A stretch of DNA of 64,000 bases from Shinisaurus crocodilurus (GCA_021292165.1 JAHFWL010000035.1:62001-126000); one strand, 5' to 3'. Positions 22,481-35,188 are shown, counted from the first letter of the stretch. The notes: generated from the letters alone by a model not told the origin. Made by a program: numbers and translations.

Positions 22481-23897
22481 AGGCTGTGATCCCAAAGTGT
22501 GGGAGATGGAATAGGACATGGCCAATTGATGCTGTGCTCAGTCTGGACTTTTAAGACCTCTCAGCAAACTCTCTATCTTAGCAAACCCTCACAAAAATGC
22601 CTCCCCTTTCTCTCTCTCACACACAATTTTTTTTTGGTAGTTCGAACAGAGATGAATACAAACCTGTACATACCTAAGGAAATATAGGCACATAAATACA
22701 ATTTTGGAGGATGACCAGCTAGGAAGTTTACAGGGTTTAAAGTGTCTATCTAGCACAGGGTTTAGGTTTCTGAGAATCTCAATGTTCTACTTTTTAAAGT
22801 TGTTTCTAGTCCTCATGGAATTGCATGTCTGGCAGAAACAAAATGCTCAAAAAAAGGGGGGGGGGGATTTTCCGCCCATGTGTCGGCAGGGCTTAAAGCA
22901 AAAGAGAGCAAGAGCGCACTGAAGCTCAGGATGCCCTCTGGGATGGTGGTGGCATGTGCTTCTCCTATGCCTGGCTCAACATCTTCCCTACGGAGTGGAG
23001 GTGGAAGGGGAGAAGGGCTTATGCTCTGATCTTGATGGGGACCCCAGGAAAAATGGGGCTTTCCCCTTGTCCGCATGTGCCTTCTTTTCAAGGGGAAACA
23101 AGACCCCAAGCTGATTTTAAAACATTCAGAAACCACACATGGTACAGTCCTTCCTAGACTATAACATTTCAGAGATGAATGTTTGGAATGTTCCAGCGTA
23201 AAAAAAAAGAAAAGAAAAGAAGGAACCACACACCTCCCTGTTCACAGAAAACTAGCATGTCAGGGAAAAGGTTTCTAGCCTAACCCTCTCCCTGACTTAC
23301 TAGATCCCACCCCCAACCCTGATGTGGAAGCATTCAACAGGCAACCCCCTATCAGTAGTCCAAAGCGGGCACAGTAGTCCAGGGTACATCTCGCCACCTG
23401 TGATTTCTGCACTTTTGAATTGGCTTGGTGGCATTTACACGCCTCTCCGTTTCAGCACGGGCCCAGGGCTGAACCTCAGCCATGGAGAATAGGTTCTGGA
23501 GGTAAAACAGTGGGGCACTCCGGCCCAAATCAAGCCCCACCCTCTTGGCAATGGCATATTTATCTTTTTGCTCCTCCAAAGCTATCCTAAGGGGGGGAAA
23601 AGGGAAAAGCCTGCTCTCTACTGACAAATCCTATAGGACCCTTCACCCGCATCAGTGCCAAGAAAATGAACCAATTCCTCCCAGGTTCCTGTACAAAAGG
23701 GTCCTCCCTCTCTTGCAGCATTTCACATTACACGGATATTGCAAAAAAAATAAAAATAATAAAAATAAAATCATTAGCACTGCTCATTAGCAAAAATATT
23801 TTGCCACTTAACTGTGGACTGATTAAAATCTCCCCAGTTCAGCATAAGCAAATCAACAGGATCATCGGCGCTCCTTAGCTATTATATTATACTAGCA

Positions 23898-24034
23898 CAG
23901 TGTTCTCCAACCTTGGGTCCCCCAGATGTTTTTGGCCTACAACTCCCAGCATGCCCCAGCCAGCAGAGCTGGCTGGGGCATGCCGGGAGTTGTAGGCCAA
24001 AAACATCTGGGGGACCCAAGGTTGGAGAACACGG
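23898..24034. mobile_element. hAT-type palindromic MITE, family F1
   Basis: Near-perfect palindrome with 8-bp target duplication TACTAGCA (23890-23897, 24035-24042). Right end reads CACGG, one change from CACTG. Confidence 0.95.
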
Positions 24035-25467
24035 TACTAGCAAATGGACCCGGCTCTCCATGGGTTGGAATAGCCCTGTTTGGTACGGAGACGCCTTCCA
24101 GCAAATGTGCGCAGCTGTCAAGAGTTGGGACACCTATTCTGCCCGCCCCGAGTGAGAACAGGCCCGCTGGCACCCCTAAGCACAGCCCCTGCCATGCTGC
24201 ATCCCTATAGCCCCCTAAGAGAGAGAGAGAGAGAGAGGTCTGTTAAGTTCTCCTGAGGGCGGGGGGTGCTGCCCCACAGCAGTGGGGTGGGGCAGGCCTA
24301 TAACTGTCCCTCAGCCTACTAATCTCTCCTGGAGTCAAAAGTGTATGGACTGCCAAGTTATGAGCTGGTTAGGAGTGTTTGCCCATGATGGCTGAAGGGG
24401 TTACTGCAGTCTTCAACCAAACGGACACACCTAAATTAAGTTAAAATTAATTAATGCATCGGAAAAATGAAATAACTCAAGAGGTGCAAACCCCGAGGAT
24501 CCGCCTAGTATACATGCCAAGTTTCAGGGTCTTGGCACTATGGCACGGATGGACGGACAGACAGACACGCATCCTCTCTTCTTTTTCGCTCTCTCTCTCT
24601 CGCACACACACACACACACACACTAACTGCACAGGTCATCCAAAAAGTGCATCTGCACTACAGATCTGAACCATTATTCAACTGTCAAGTTTTTTCACTC
24701 CAGAGAATCCTGGGGAATGTAGTCTCGTGAAGGTTAACCAAGACCATTACATAGATATGAAACTGATCTAACACCTGTGGTGTAGACATCCCACCCCCTC
24801 CACACGCCACGATCCCAAGCTCTTAAAATGTTTTCCCTGAGCTGTCAAACCTGCGGCGTTGACCAAATGTCCCCGTTTACTTATTACACATCCTCCAGAC
24901 TCGGCAGCTGGCTTGCCTTTTATTCGCCGGTAAAAGCGAAGAAAACATGGCTTTCTTTCCGCCCGGAGGGCGCCAGGTTGGGGAAGGTGTTCTATGGGGA
25001 GGAGGCAATGCAACTTTTAATCAGGCCTGTGCCACCCCCAGCTCCCCAAGGCAGGAAATCTGCCGTAAGCATGATGCGCCATCTATTGCTGATTTGCAAA
25101 GAATGTGCTCTCGCTGCGAATCACGTGCTGCAGCAGGGGTAGGGAAGGTGGTGCAGGTGGGCACCAATGTGCCCCGAGACACCTTTCTTGGTGCCTGCCC
25201 TTCCCACTTAAAAAATAAAAACGAGCACATTTTCTTACCAGCAACTGGGATCGCCATGAAATAGGTTTCTGGCTGGTGCTGAAAACTATGGGCTCAAAGG
25301 AGGTTGTTTCAAAGGGGTTTTATCTTATCCTCAGTCTTTTGGGCAGGGTACTTGTCCTTTGCCACACCTTCTTGTGGCAGCCATTTTGATGTGGTGCCCA
25401 GGAGAGTTTTGTCAAATTGCCAAATGTCCCACAGCCCATAAAGGTTGCCTACCTCTGTCCTGTAGAA

Positions 25468-25607
25468 CAGTGTTCTTCAACCTTGGGTCCCCAGATGTTT
25501 TTTTTGGCCTACAACTCCCAGCATGCCTCAGCCAGCTATGCTGGCTGGGGCATGCTGGGAGTTGTAGGCCAAAAAAACATCTGGGGACCCAAGGTTGGAG
25601 AACACTG
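25468..25607. mobile_element. hAT-type palindromic MITE, family F1
   Basis: CAGTGTTCTTCAACC.. to ..GGAGAACACTG. The flanks CTGTAGAA / GTGTGGAA agree at 6 of 8 bases, a decayed target duplication. Confidence 0.9.
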
Positions 25608-26404
25608 GTGTGGAACTTCAGGCCATATTAGGAGGATGAGCATCCGTTCCAGATGTTTAGGCGCACAGCATGAAAAGATCTATTTGTATGTCACGTCTGG
25701 CTGCAGCTCTCTGTTTTCTTTAGTTGACTGGTTAGATCCATTGCTATCCCACCCTTCCAAAGGACTTAGGGAGGGTACCTATAGCTAAAGAAACCAAAAA
25801 TGCCGTGAAAACAGGCAAGCTCACAGATGCACGTTCATTGCATATCCACAACCACAGAGAAAACGCTCACGTTTTCACGCTTCAGCTGATATTGTGTGCC
25901 AAGGAAGGACAGACGTGTGACTCAGCCAGCCACCAAACAAAAATAACACAGCGCTTAACCCTGGCTACTGAACGCCAGCCCAAACAACAAAGGCCCAGGG
26001 CAGACACAATGCTTAACTTAACAAACTAACTCTGGTTTGTGGCCTTAACCCCTGGTTACAATCTCAAATATATAGTAAAATCATTGCAGGGGTTACCAAC
26101 CTAAGCTCTGGTCCTGGTGGGTGTGTACGGTATATAGGGAGGTACCAATGGAACCTGTTGGTCACCTTGCAGCTGCCTAAACCATGGTTTGCTGGATGCA
26201 GATGTAATGCTGAACTACGGTTAACGCACACCATCATTTGCAAACCCTCGCCTAACCATAAACCATTTAGGTTTCCAGATGTAACACTTAACCACGGTTA
26301 AGGAAAACAAACCATGGTTAGGCATTATGTCTGCACAGAGCCAAAACTTTAAGAGCACTACAGGAAGGCATTCATTCACACTCAAACTTTAATGGATCAG
26401 ACGC

Positions 26405-26492
26405 TGAGATCCTAAGCAGATTTACTAGACAGTAAGCCCCATTGAGCTCAGTGGGATTTGTTTCTGAGTAAATACGCTTAGGATTATGCTAG
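26405..26492. repeat. Hairpin repeat of the 'GCAATCCTA' type
   Basis: GATCCTAAGCAGATTTACT..AGTAAGCCCCATTGAGCTCA then complementary sequence ..GAGTAAATACGCTTAGGATT. Related copies lie at 28200-28288, 38258-38335 and 50441-50530. Confidence 0.65.
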
Positions 26493-26559
26493 AAGGGAAG
26501 GTAGCTCTGCACTTGTGACTCAGCCACTGGAAACACCCCTCTATATTTACCGGTATGTA

Positions 26560-27120
26560 TTTATTTTAGTTATTTAAAATATTTTAAACTGCCCTTCATC
26601 CAAATGGATTCCAGGGCAGCATACAAAGGCATGCATAAGAATAATCATGCCAACATGAATTCAATATGATAAAGCATCAATTAACAAAGAACAAACAAGA
26701 GGCAGATAAAAGTATAAAATAGAGTGAGCAAGCAAGGGTGACAGGACCATTTAAAATGCCTTGGCAAATCAAAATGTCTTAACCTGGCACTGTAAAGATT
26801 GTTAGGATGGCACCATACCTACTTCTTTTGGGAAGGTGTTCCAATCTCATGGTGCCACCACAGAAAAGGCCTTTTTAGATACTTTTTAGATACATAATGT
26901 ACTCTATACATTCATGATGTTTGAAACCGACATGGGGATAGTACAGTCCAGCCAGTACCCATGGACTGCTCTTAAAGGACTGGATGGAACAAAGAAGGGA
27001 TATCTAGGATGGAACAAAGAAGACATAGAAGGGATATCTAGGACCCAAATTATTAAGGGCTTTATAGGTCAAAAACAACACTTTGAATTTACTAAAGAGC
27101 CAGTGGAAACACAATGACGA
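26560..27120 (+). mobile_element. LINE tail-like segment
   Basis: TTTAAACTGCCCTTCATCC..GGCAGCATACAAAGGC and AAGGGCTTTATAGGTCAAAA..GAGCCAGTGGAAAC are phrases common to vertebrate L2/CR1-like 3' regions. Includes a short local duplication (GGATGGAACAAAGAAG, about 26984-27025). Confidence 0.4.
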
Positions 27121-28199
27121 TTGCAAATTTAAATTTAGTCCTGTAATTTTCAGATAAACATTTATGTGAATTTTTTTCCAGCTTATTACTCTCCCTGAAA
27201 TAAAACAACAAATTTAAGTAATGGGGTTTGTGGGCTCTTTTTGCACTTGGAAACGTGTGTCAAAATACAATTCTTTACACAAATAATTTCCCAGCTGGCA
27301 CACAGACTGTTTACTGAAGTAAGCAATCAGGATACTGGAAAAGTTGATTTCTGAAAGGGCACAGAACTGGGCAGAATGGGGCCCTTCTGCTCACAGTGTG
27401 TGTGGACTGGATCTTTGCCTGCCAATTATAGCGGATTTTGGCTTAAAGCTTTCGGAAATTGAAAATAATTCTCTCTGATGAAAATTGTCTCTTAGAGTTT
27501 ATTAGGGCTGAAGACTTGATAGACATGATTAATCAAGTAATTTATTAATCACAGATTAAAATGTGGGGTTTTAATCAGATTTTAATCAGCTGTCTGTGCA
27601 GGCATCTTTGTTCTAAGCCGTCTACGTGTGTCTTTCGACTCAAGTAACACAGTTTAGATAAGTTCCTAACCAATAAGGACCTGTAGGTAAGCCTAGTTAA
27701 ATCCTATCTATATCGTGTCGTGGATTTGTTGCCGAAACCTCCGGCACCAATTGGCTGAGCTTCTGCGACAGCATGGAATGTTCACGAACATTTCAAGTGC
27801 TCAGGGAACAAAACTGTTGGAAAGGTCGCAGCCTGGTTTTTGTGAGGGAAGGGGAAACTGTCAGTTTGGCTGTGCTTTAAATCTCACATAGACCTTAGGG
27901 ACAGTAGCTTTGGACAGCCTGAGGACTAGGAAGAGATCCTGGGCAGCAAGGAAGTTATGGGACCAGGAGCCAAGAGGCAAGGTGGATGAAGGAAGGTTAT
28001 GAAATGGGAAAATAAAATAAATAAAAACCGGGAACCCAGTAGAAGGGTAGGTGAAGGATTTTAAAGGTACTCATTTAACTGTACACTGGATCACACCCTT
28101 CAAATGAATAGCACGTACGGCATAAACCATTGTTATTGTCACCAACATGTTTTTAATTAGCTGGGGGGCTGTGGCTTTTTCCCCCTTTCAGGAATTAAG

Positions 28200-28288
28200 G
28201 CTGTGCTCCTATACTCACCAGGAAGTAAGTCCCTTTGAATTCACTGGGACTTACTTCTGGGTAGACACATATAGGATTGCACTGTAAG
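28200..28288. repeat. Hairpin repeat, same family as 26405
   Basis: GTGCTCCTATACTCACC..GGAAGTAAGTCCCTTTGAAT opposite GGGACTTACTTC..ATATAGGATTGCAC. Confidence 0.7.
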
Positions 28289-29119
28289 GCAAGTTACTTG
28301 GAAAGTTATAGGTTGTCAGTTCAACTCTTTCAGAGAACGAAATTGTGTAAATTTAATTACAAATATTTAAAGTGAATAGAAACCTTTAAGAGGAAACAAT
28401 TGTTGAAGCCCTAAAAGTCACGGAGGTTCTATTTTTTAAAAAAATATTCTTTTTGATCTCTGTTGTCATGGAGTCAAGAAAGAGGATAACCGAAAACCTG
28501 TTTTTCCAATTCCCCACTAATAAAGGAAAGGGGGGGGGGGATGAAACTGAACCACCCTGAAAAATTCAGGATCTTAAATAAGAAAAGCTGAGAAACCCAA
28601 TCATAGTCTTCAAAAATTAAGATTTATGTTGCCATCCAACCTTGCATTCCTTCAGCTGATATCTACTCATTCTATCTAGAGAACTGAAAAGGTGACTTGT
28701 AGCCAAAGCGACACCCAACTAGCCACTGCAGGCATCAAACCCTGCCTTGGGTAGCCGCATGAGAGATTGTTCCCCGTCAGCCTCCCGCCCCACCAATCAG
28801 AACAAAGCATTCCCTCCGCCTTTCGCGAAAGACAGCCGGGCGCCCACCACACCCATCCCATAATATTCCGGCCCCACCCAGCCAACATGCACACTCAAAA
28901 ACACTTCTCACATCAGCTCCCCCAAATTTGGCTATTGGAGAACCCACAGTTCCTATTCCTAGAGGCCTAGGAGAAGAAATTTTGAATCTAACCTTCAAAT
29001 GTCCACGAAGGAAGACGAGTAGAAGATTCCAGATTCCTTTCGGCTTCTGGTCCTGACCTGAAACATTCCCAGGGCAAGGTTCAAAACGGGCAGGTGGATA
29101 CCACTGAGAAAGAGAAAGG

Positions 29120-29141
29120 AGATCGATCGATCGATCGATAG
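29120..29141. repeat. (GATC)n simple repeat
   Basis: Five tandem copies of a palindromic tetramer. Confidence 0.9.
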
Positions 29142-29189
29142 GTAGATAGGATGGAACGGGAGAGAGAAAGATGTCTACGCAAGGAGGAA

Positions 29190-30639
29190 ATGCCACCCAG
29201 GGGACCACACTTCTCATGCCCGTGCTCTCCTGTGCCCAGCGGCATCTCCGCTGCCGCTCCAAAGGCTCTGCCCGGACAGCAGCAATGCCAGCGACGTCTC
29301 TTTCTTCTCTCTCCTCCCCGCCGTTTGCCGCAGCGCCAAGATCAGCGACTCTATTCACGTGCCAATGCGGGCGATGCCCGCCCCAGCCGGCTTTGACTCG
29401 GTGCCAACTTCGGATGGGCACAGGTGTGCCAGCGTGAAAGGGGGGAAGGGAGGGACACCGAACGCAGGACCGGTCGGGGGGCGCCCGTGCCCACGTCTCG
29501 GGGGCTCCCCCGAGCCGCCGCCCGCCGAGACACGCCCAAGAGGCTGCTGCTTGCCCACCCCCAGGCACCAGAGTCGCCCGCCCGCCCGCCCGCCCGCCCT
29601 CCCCCCTGCAGCCGTGCTTGCCGAGTGCTACCGGTCCGCGCAGCCTCCGCCCCCCCCTCCGCGAACCCCGCTCTCGCCTCGTTCCCGGGCTCTCGTCCCA
29701 AGTGCCCACGGCTCCAGCCCCGGATGCCTGTCGCCATCAAAGCCGGGCTCCTCTCGTCTTCCCGTCCGGCTTTTCCGTCCCCTGCGTGCCTCCCGGCGCC
29801 TCGCCACCCGCCCGGCAGGTGCCAGGCGATGCGGACGGGGCGGGCGGCACGGTGCCAGCACTCGAAAAGCACGCACGCACGCACGCCGACCCAGTCCCCA
29901 CCCCGGTGCCAATCGGCTGCGCTGGCCGGCTCCCCGCGGGCACAGCCTTGCCAGCTGCTGCCTGCTTCCCTTCCCTTCCTTTCCCTTCCCTGTCCGCCCC
30001 CCCCCCCGGGCCCGCACTTTGCCGTGATCGTGCACCAACCTGGCATCTCTCACACTCTGCCTCTCCGCCCCCCCCTCCCGCCCGCCCCACACCCCGCCCG
30101 GTTGGCACTGGATCTGGCGAGCGACGCGAATGCCGCAGAGGGAAGGGCGGGTGGCAGGGCGGGCGGCTGCTCCGTGCCAGCTGTCACCGCCCCTCCCCCA
30201 CGCAGAATCGCTCCGGGCATCGGGCTGGCATATGCCACCTCCTCGCTTTCCTCCTCCCCCCCCCTCCATCCTTCCGCCTCCATCCCTCCTAAGCACTGCC
30301 TTTCTCGTTCTATCCATCTTCTGCTCCTGCCCGTTCTCTTCTCCAAAACCTCGGTGCAACGGTTCTTCCCCCACACTCTCTCTCGCTCTCTCTCGTGCTT
30401 TCCCTCTTTTTCGATCGCCCTGTCCCCGGCTTGCGTTCTCTCTCTCTCTCCCTCTCCTCCACCCCCACCCGCGCCAAGCTCATCCTAGCCACCCATTTCA
30501 TCTACCTTCTCTGGTGCAGGTGCCCTGATTTTGATGCCAACCCCAGCCTGGGCTTGGGGGGGTGGGGAGACAAGGGCTGTGTATGACCAAGCTCGGCGTC
30601 CCTTCCACAGAAGAGACGCCCGCCCCCCCCCAAATCCCC

Positions 30640-30676
<37 letters not shown>

Positions 30677-30780
30677 CTTCCTTCGTCTCGCCCACCCCAA
30701 CCGCCGTTGAAAGTGGCACGGTGCCAGCCCATAAAGAGCCATCTGTGCCCCCCGTCTGCAGCACCCCTCCTCCCCCCCGC
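29190..30780. promoter_or_regulatory. CpG-rich island between ZFHX2 and NGDN
   Basis: Long GC-rich stretch with many CpGs, including (CCCG)n near 29577-29600 and (CGCA)n near 29870-29885, unlike the CpG-poor surroundings. Several overlapping frames stay open on both strands, which GC-rich sequence does by chance; none resembles a protein I know. The 3' ends of both genes lie at least 9 kb away, so this is not a promoter of either. It may start a non-coding RNA or be a distal element (inference). Confidence 0.5.
30642..30675. repeat. (CA)n microsatellite
   Basis: About 16 CA units. Confidence 0.9.
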
Positions 30781-30789
30781 CGCCGCAGC

Positions 30790-30842
30790 ACTAATTGGCA
30801 GCCGAATTAATTAAATCCCGGGTGCTAATTAACATTCCGACG
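30790..30842. promoter_or_regulatory. Homeodomain-site cluster at the CpG island edge
   Basis: Three TAAT-core sites within about 40 bp: CTAATTGG (30791), AATTAATTAA (30805-30814) and CTAATTAAC (30825-30833). Non-repetitive. Function inferred only. Confidence 0.35.
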
Positions 30843-31230
30843 GTGCTATGCTGGGGCGGGGTGGGGGGGTTAGGAAGGGAAGAGGGGTTAGGCGGAGGCA
30901 GTCTCAAGCGGGCATCATCGAGGCACAGGGAAGTGGAGAAGCAAAGCCAAGGAGATCTCGCCCCTTGCGCGTGGGGTGGTGGTGGTGGTGGTGGGAGTGA
31001 GGTTTTATCCTGAGCCCTGGGAGGGGAGTAGAGTATTTTGGGATGGCAAGAACATTTGGGTAGGAAACGCAACATTTAAAAAAAAAAAAAAAAGCTCTAA
31101 AAATTAACATTGGGTTCGGCTTCTAGATATTCCTGTTGGGGGGGGGGAAGGGGAGGGCAGAGACCCCTCTTGAAAGAGCGACTTGCTTTAAGCTGCCCCG
31201 AATTTGAAACAGCAAATTGTTTTTAGCTGT

Positions 31231-31343
31231 TTTAGGGCGTAATCCTATGCATGTTTCGATAGGGGAAAAAAAAAAAGCCCTACAACTCCCAGCATTCCCC
31301 AGCCAGCATGGATTATGGCCAACATGCGTAGGATTATGCCTTT
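31231..31343. mobile_element. Fold-back MITE, family F2
   Basis: GGGCGTAATCCTATGCATG.. and ..CATGCGTAGGATTATGCC form the ends; CCTACAACTCCCAGCATTCC lies in the left arm; part of the right arm is lost. Confidence 0.75.
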
Positions 31344-31804
31344 AAAAATCTTTTACATTTTTGGTATGTTTTCATCCCTTGAGCCCTTTTTCTGAGAAAG
31401 ACGTGTTAAGAAATGTACTAAACATATAGCGATAAATATAAATAAGAATAAACATCCAAGTAACAAAATTTAAGTTAAAAAAAATAAAAATAAAAACAGA
31501 GCCCAAACATAATTCCTTCCCTGCAAACTGGACACTGAACATGTAATTAAAAAAAAAGCAAAAAACAACAACAACAAAACTTCTAACACAGGAAGAAAGA
31601 AAAACAATTCAGTGGTTGTTTTTTTTTAAAAAAAATAATGGCTGACCTAAATACTAGTTCTCTAAGGGCACGATCGGGACAAAATCAAGCCCTTGTGAGT
31701 CCTACCAGTTTCAGTAGTTAAGTGCACGCTGGATACTGCCCAATAAGTATCAGCGAGGCTTTAACGTGCTCCGTTTTGGCTGGATTGCACCGTGAGTGGC
31801 TACA

Positions 31805-32335
31805 GCAGCGGTCCCCGGCCTTTTTGGACCGGTGGGCACATTTGTGGATTTGAGAAACTGCCGTGGACACTGCCACAACATGGGCTCCCACGGGGGATGT
31901 GACTAGTCACATAATGGCTGCTGAGGGGGGCCTGGCTGGTCAAAAGGAAGCCAAAGAAGTGGTGGAGAGAGAAAGAGCAAGGCTGGAGGCCGGGAAAGGG
32001 GAAGGCGAAGGGGTAGAGAAAGAGCAAGGCGAGAGTTTCTAGCATCCTACCAATCCATTAGACCAGTGTTCTCCAACCTTGGGTCCCCAGATGTTTTTGG
32101 CCTACAACTCCCAGCATGCCCCAGCCTGGGGACCCAAGGTTGGAGAACACTGGGCTAGAGTCTGGGAGAGGGGGGAAACAGCAAGGAGAAGGGGCAGAGG
32201 GGAGAGAAAGAGCGAGGCTGGAGGCTGGGAAGAGAGAGGAAGAAGACTGCCCTAATATTTTACAGGTTTCTTATTAAAAAAAATATCTTTCGAAGGTCAT
32301 GGTGCCCATGAGTGCTGGGGACCCCCCGGGCTACT
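31805..32335. mobile_element. hAT-like 'CAGCGGTCCCC' element with nested F1 insertion
   Basis: Begins CAGCGGTCCCCGGCCTTTTTGG, a frequent reptilian hAT terminus, and runs to GGGGACCCCCCGGGCTACTG near 32333. A shortened F1 element (32064-32152) sits inside it. Internal sequence has GGCTGGAGGC..GGGA repeats. Confidence 0.5.
32064..32152. mobile_element. Internally deleted F1 hAT MITE
   Basis: Both CAGTGTTCTCCAACC termini are kept, but most of one arm is missing (89 bp). Confidence 0.85.
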
Positions 32336-32638
32336 GCATGTTAGCTATTGTGGTGTGAAGCTTCTTTTTTTTTTTTAATAAGGACTAGAAACTTCCTTTC
32401 TTGGGAGTCCGAGTCCTGCAGATATAAGCTCAAACCACTTATGGCCAAAATCCACCGATGGGAGATAAAACATATGGGTTGGAATCTTAAGGTTTCTGGG
32501 CTCAATTCAAAGGATTGGTAATTCCTTTCAAAGCCCTAAACCAGCGGTCCCCGACATGGTCCCCTCCAGATGTGTTGGACCGCAACTCCTATAATTCCCA
32601 GCCAGCTTGGCCAATGGCCGTGGTCTGGATATCTAAAG

Positions 32639-32707
32639 CAGTGTTCTCCAACCTTGGGTCCCCAGATGTTTTTGGCCTACAACTCCCAGCATGCACCAGC
32701 CAGCTAC
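32639..32707. mobile_element. Single-arm F1 element
   Basis: Starts CAGTGTTCTCCAACC and stops at CCAGCCAGCTA, the exact centre of the full palindrome. Confidence 0.75.
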
Positions 32708-32954
32708 GTTGGTCTAAGGGAAGCCATTTTGGAGGGGAAAGGAAGGAGCCTGAAGAGGCCCCACGACAGCTCATATCTTGGCCTCTCCAGTCTTCTCCTC
32801 TCCCTGCCCACTGAAACACCCCCTTTCCCACCCTCCAAGGATGAGCGCGGTCTAAGAACCTTGGATCTGGGAATCCAAAGTATCCAATGGCCCCTCAGAC
32901 GCTGCCTAGAGGCCATCGGTTTGCTCCCTCCCACAAATACAACAAATGAACTGA

Positions 32955-33192
32955 GAGCCAGTGTGGCGTAGTGGCGAGAGTGTTGGACTGGGACTCGGGA
33001 GATCCGGGTTCGAGTCCCCACTCGGCCATGAAACTCACCGGGTGACTTTGGGCCAGTCACTGACTCTCAGCCTAACCTACCTCACAGGGTTGTTGTGAGG
33101 ATAAAATGGAGGAGGAGGATTACGTAAGCCACATTGGGTTCCTTGCAGGGAAAAAAGGCGGGGTATAAATGTAATAAATAAAAAATAAATAC
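32955..33192 (+). mobile_element. Full-length Sauria-type SINE
   Basis: tRNA-like head (GAGCCAGTGTGGCGTAGTGG, B-box GGTTCGAGTCC), body GGGTGACTTTGGGCCAGTCA, CTCACAGGGTTGTTGTGAGG, tail GGCGGGGTATAAATGTAATAAATAA resembling a Bov-B LINE end. This element type is restricted to squamates as far as I know. Confidence 0.9.
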
Positions 33193-33725
33193 TTTAGATC
33201 AGCCTGGGCAGGCCAGTCTTGGAACTTACATGTTTTGCTGTTGCCGCTGTTAAAACTCTTGGGGGGGGCCCCCCTCAGAAATCCCCCGCTGATCTGCTTC
33301 AAATCGCCCAGAGCTCTACCAGTAGACCCTGATCTGCTCACCCCCGCTTTAGATGCACCCCAATGGTTGGGAGAACCCAACAAACCGCACAGGCGCACGG
33401 CCCAACGAGCGTATGAGCAACTGCTTTTGAAGCAGCCCAGGGCTTGAAAAGGACGTGGGGGTGCCTCCACAAAAAAGGAAGCCTACACCGAGTGTTCGGC
33501 ACCGGCAACACGCCTCTTAGGATCTCGCCCTGCAGCGCAGATATATTCCAAGCGGCCCTTCTCACGGTTGCCACACGCGCCACTCCCCACTGAGTCTAAG
33601 CATAGCAAAACAGTCCAGGGGCAGGGAGTTAACCCAAAAGAGCCCTCAAGTTTACCTTAAACAGCAAATCAAATATCCAAACCCCACAACCCACCGTTAT
33701 CTGCAGAGCAAATAATTAGTCTAAG

Positions 33726-33986
33726 GGTGCAGAAACACAGTTCTGTGGGCCAAATATGGCCCATCTGAGGGCCAAATACGATCCCCAGATGGCCATGCCT
33801 CCTTCCCGCAGCCACCAATTCCCCCCCCCCCATTCTAAAAGGCTGAAATACCTCTGAAATACGCAGATATTCCTGGCATTTTGTCCCTATCCCCTTTGGC
33901 CCTGCTCACCACTGGAATGCAGCCCCCCGAGAGCTTCTTCGAAATGGAATTTGGCCCTCGGGCGGAAAGAGGTTCAGCACCCCTGA
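33726..33986 (-). mobile_element. hAT-like element (CAGGGGTG family), antisense
   Basis: The - strand starts CAGGGGTGCTGAACC and shares the 'GGGCCAAATTCCAT' body with the copies at 3124 and 35189. Confidence 0.65.
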
Positions 33987-34254
33987 ATTAGATCCATAAC
34001 CAAAGTTAGGGAACAAAGTCTTTATGCATCTTGACAGCTTAGGACATACACGTTTGGATGAATTAAGCAGCTTGGCACAAGGTGGGGAAATCAAGGAGAA
34101 TTTCACAGTGCAATGTCTTTCTCCAGTGTTTTGATTCGATTCACGCACACCCCATTTTCTCTTTGGCCCAATTGTAAAACATAAAGCTAAAAGGGTGGAT
34201 ACACACATTGTTTTCTATTTTACATTGATGCGGTCTTGCATGTGTTATCATGCA

Positions 34255-34675
34255 TACGTTCATATCGACCGGCTTCTCCCCTACAAGGCTGTTTGGGTTT
34301 TCAGACATTCGGGGGAGGCCCTTCTCGCAGTCCTACCACGATTAGAGGCATATTTGGTGGGTACGTGAAACAGGGCTTTCTGTGCGGCCACCGGCCGCTC
34401 CCCGACTTTGGAACTCCCCACCAAGGGAGGCTACGTCGGGCCTCCTTTCTGTGGTCTTTCTGCCAGCAGGCAGATTTTTATGCAGGCAGGACTTGTAAGC
34501 AGGTTTACTGTACTTGTCTGGGGGCTGGCTTAGGTAAGTCTTTTTATTGTTGGTCTGTTTGTATGCTATGTTTGAGCCAAGATTCTATTTTAATCTGTAG
34601 TTTTATTATTGCTATCCACCTTGAGCACCATGTTCAGCACAAAGCCAGGAGAGAAATTTAATAATAAAAATATAT
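34255..34675 (+). mobile_element. LINE 3' end remnant
   Basis: Decayed frame with FGTPHQGRL-type text, then TGCTATCCACCTTGAGCACC and A-rich tail AATTTAATAATAAAAATA, typical of CR1/L2-like 3' ends. Confidence 0.6.
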
Positions 34676-35188
34676 AGGATAGTAAAAGCCAGACCTACAA
34701 CAAAATTTGCAGTGTAGACTGCTCCTGTTCAGGATTTCTTCCAGCTAGCCGGCCATGCTCGTTTCTTTCCATGCCTTCCCACATTCGGGGTTTCTGTTTC
34801 TTCTCCTCCAAAGGTCAGCCAGCATTCCATACCCACTGAACACACTCAGTTCTTACTGGCTCATTCTGGTTCCCCACCCCCTCCTCTCTCTCTCATGCTT
34901 AAGGAGAAACAGAACCCTAAGATTTGGGGGGCATTTGTGCAAATCTTAGGGATTCCCCAAATCTGCTGCGGATGGTGCCCTTTTGGCTACATAAAGATCC
35001 ATAATCGGCAGAGAATGAGTTTGTTATTAGTAGACAGCAAGCTCCCCCAAAATGCTGGCCGCCGTGTTGGCCTACAACTCCCATCTTCCCCAGCCAGTTG
35101 GCTGGGGAGGATGGGAGTTGTAGGCCAACACATCTAGATAGTACCAGCTTGGAGAAGGTTGATATCTTGGAAGGTATTCTCTCTATAG

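Larger units (their letters stand above)
20600..29100. other. Intergenic, repeat-bearing, no gene recognised
   Basis: Contains F1 palindromes (21265, 23898, 25468), a divergent SINE (22337-22480), hairpin repeats (26405-26492, 28200-28288) and a LINE-tail-like segment (26560-27120). The stretches 22500-23880 and 27130-28190 show nothing I recognise. Open frames are short and unlike known proteins. Confidence 0.6.

Noticed and set aside
29351..30528. Several 100-350 codon open frames on both strands in the CpG island
   Set aside because: Low-complexity Pro/Ala/Arg-rich in every frame, mutually overlapping, no known domain; expected by chance in GC-rich sequence.
32955..33080. tRNA-like sequence with B-box GGTTCGAGTCC
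   Set aside because: It is the head of a SINE repeated many times here with the same tail; no complete cloverleaf as an independent tRNA gene.
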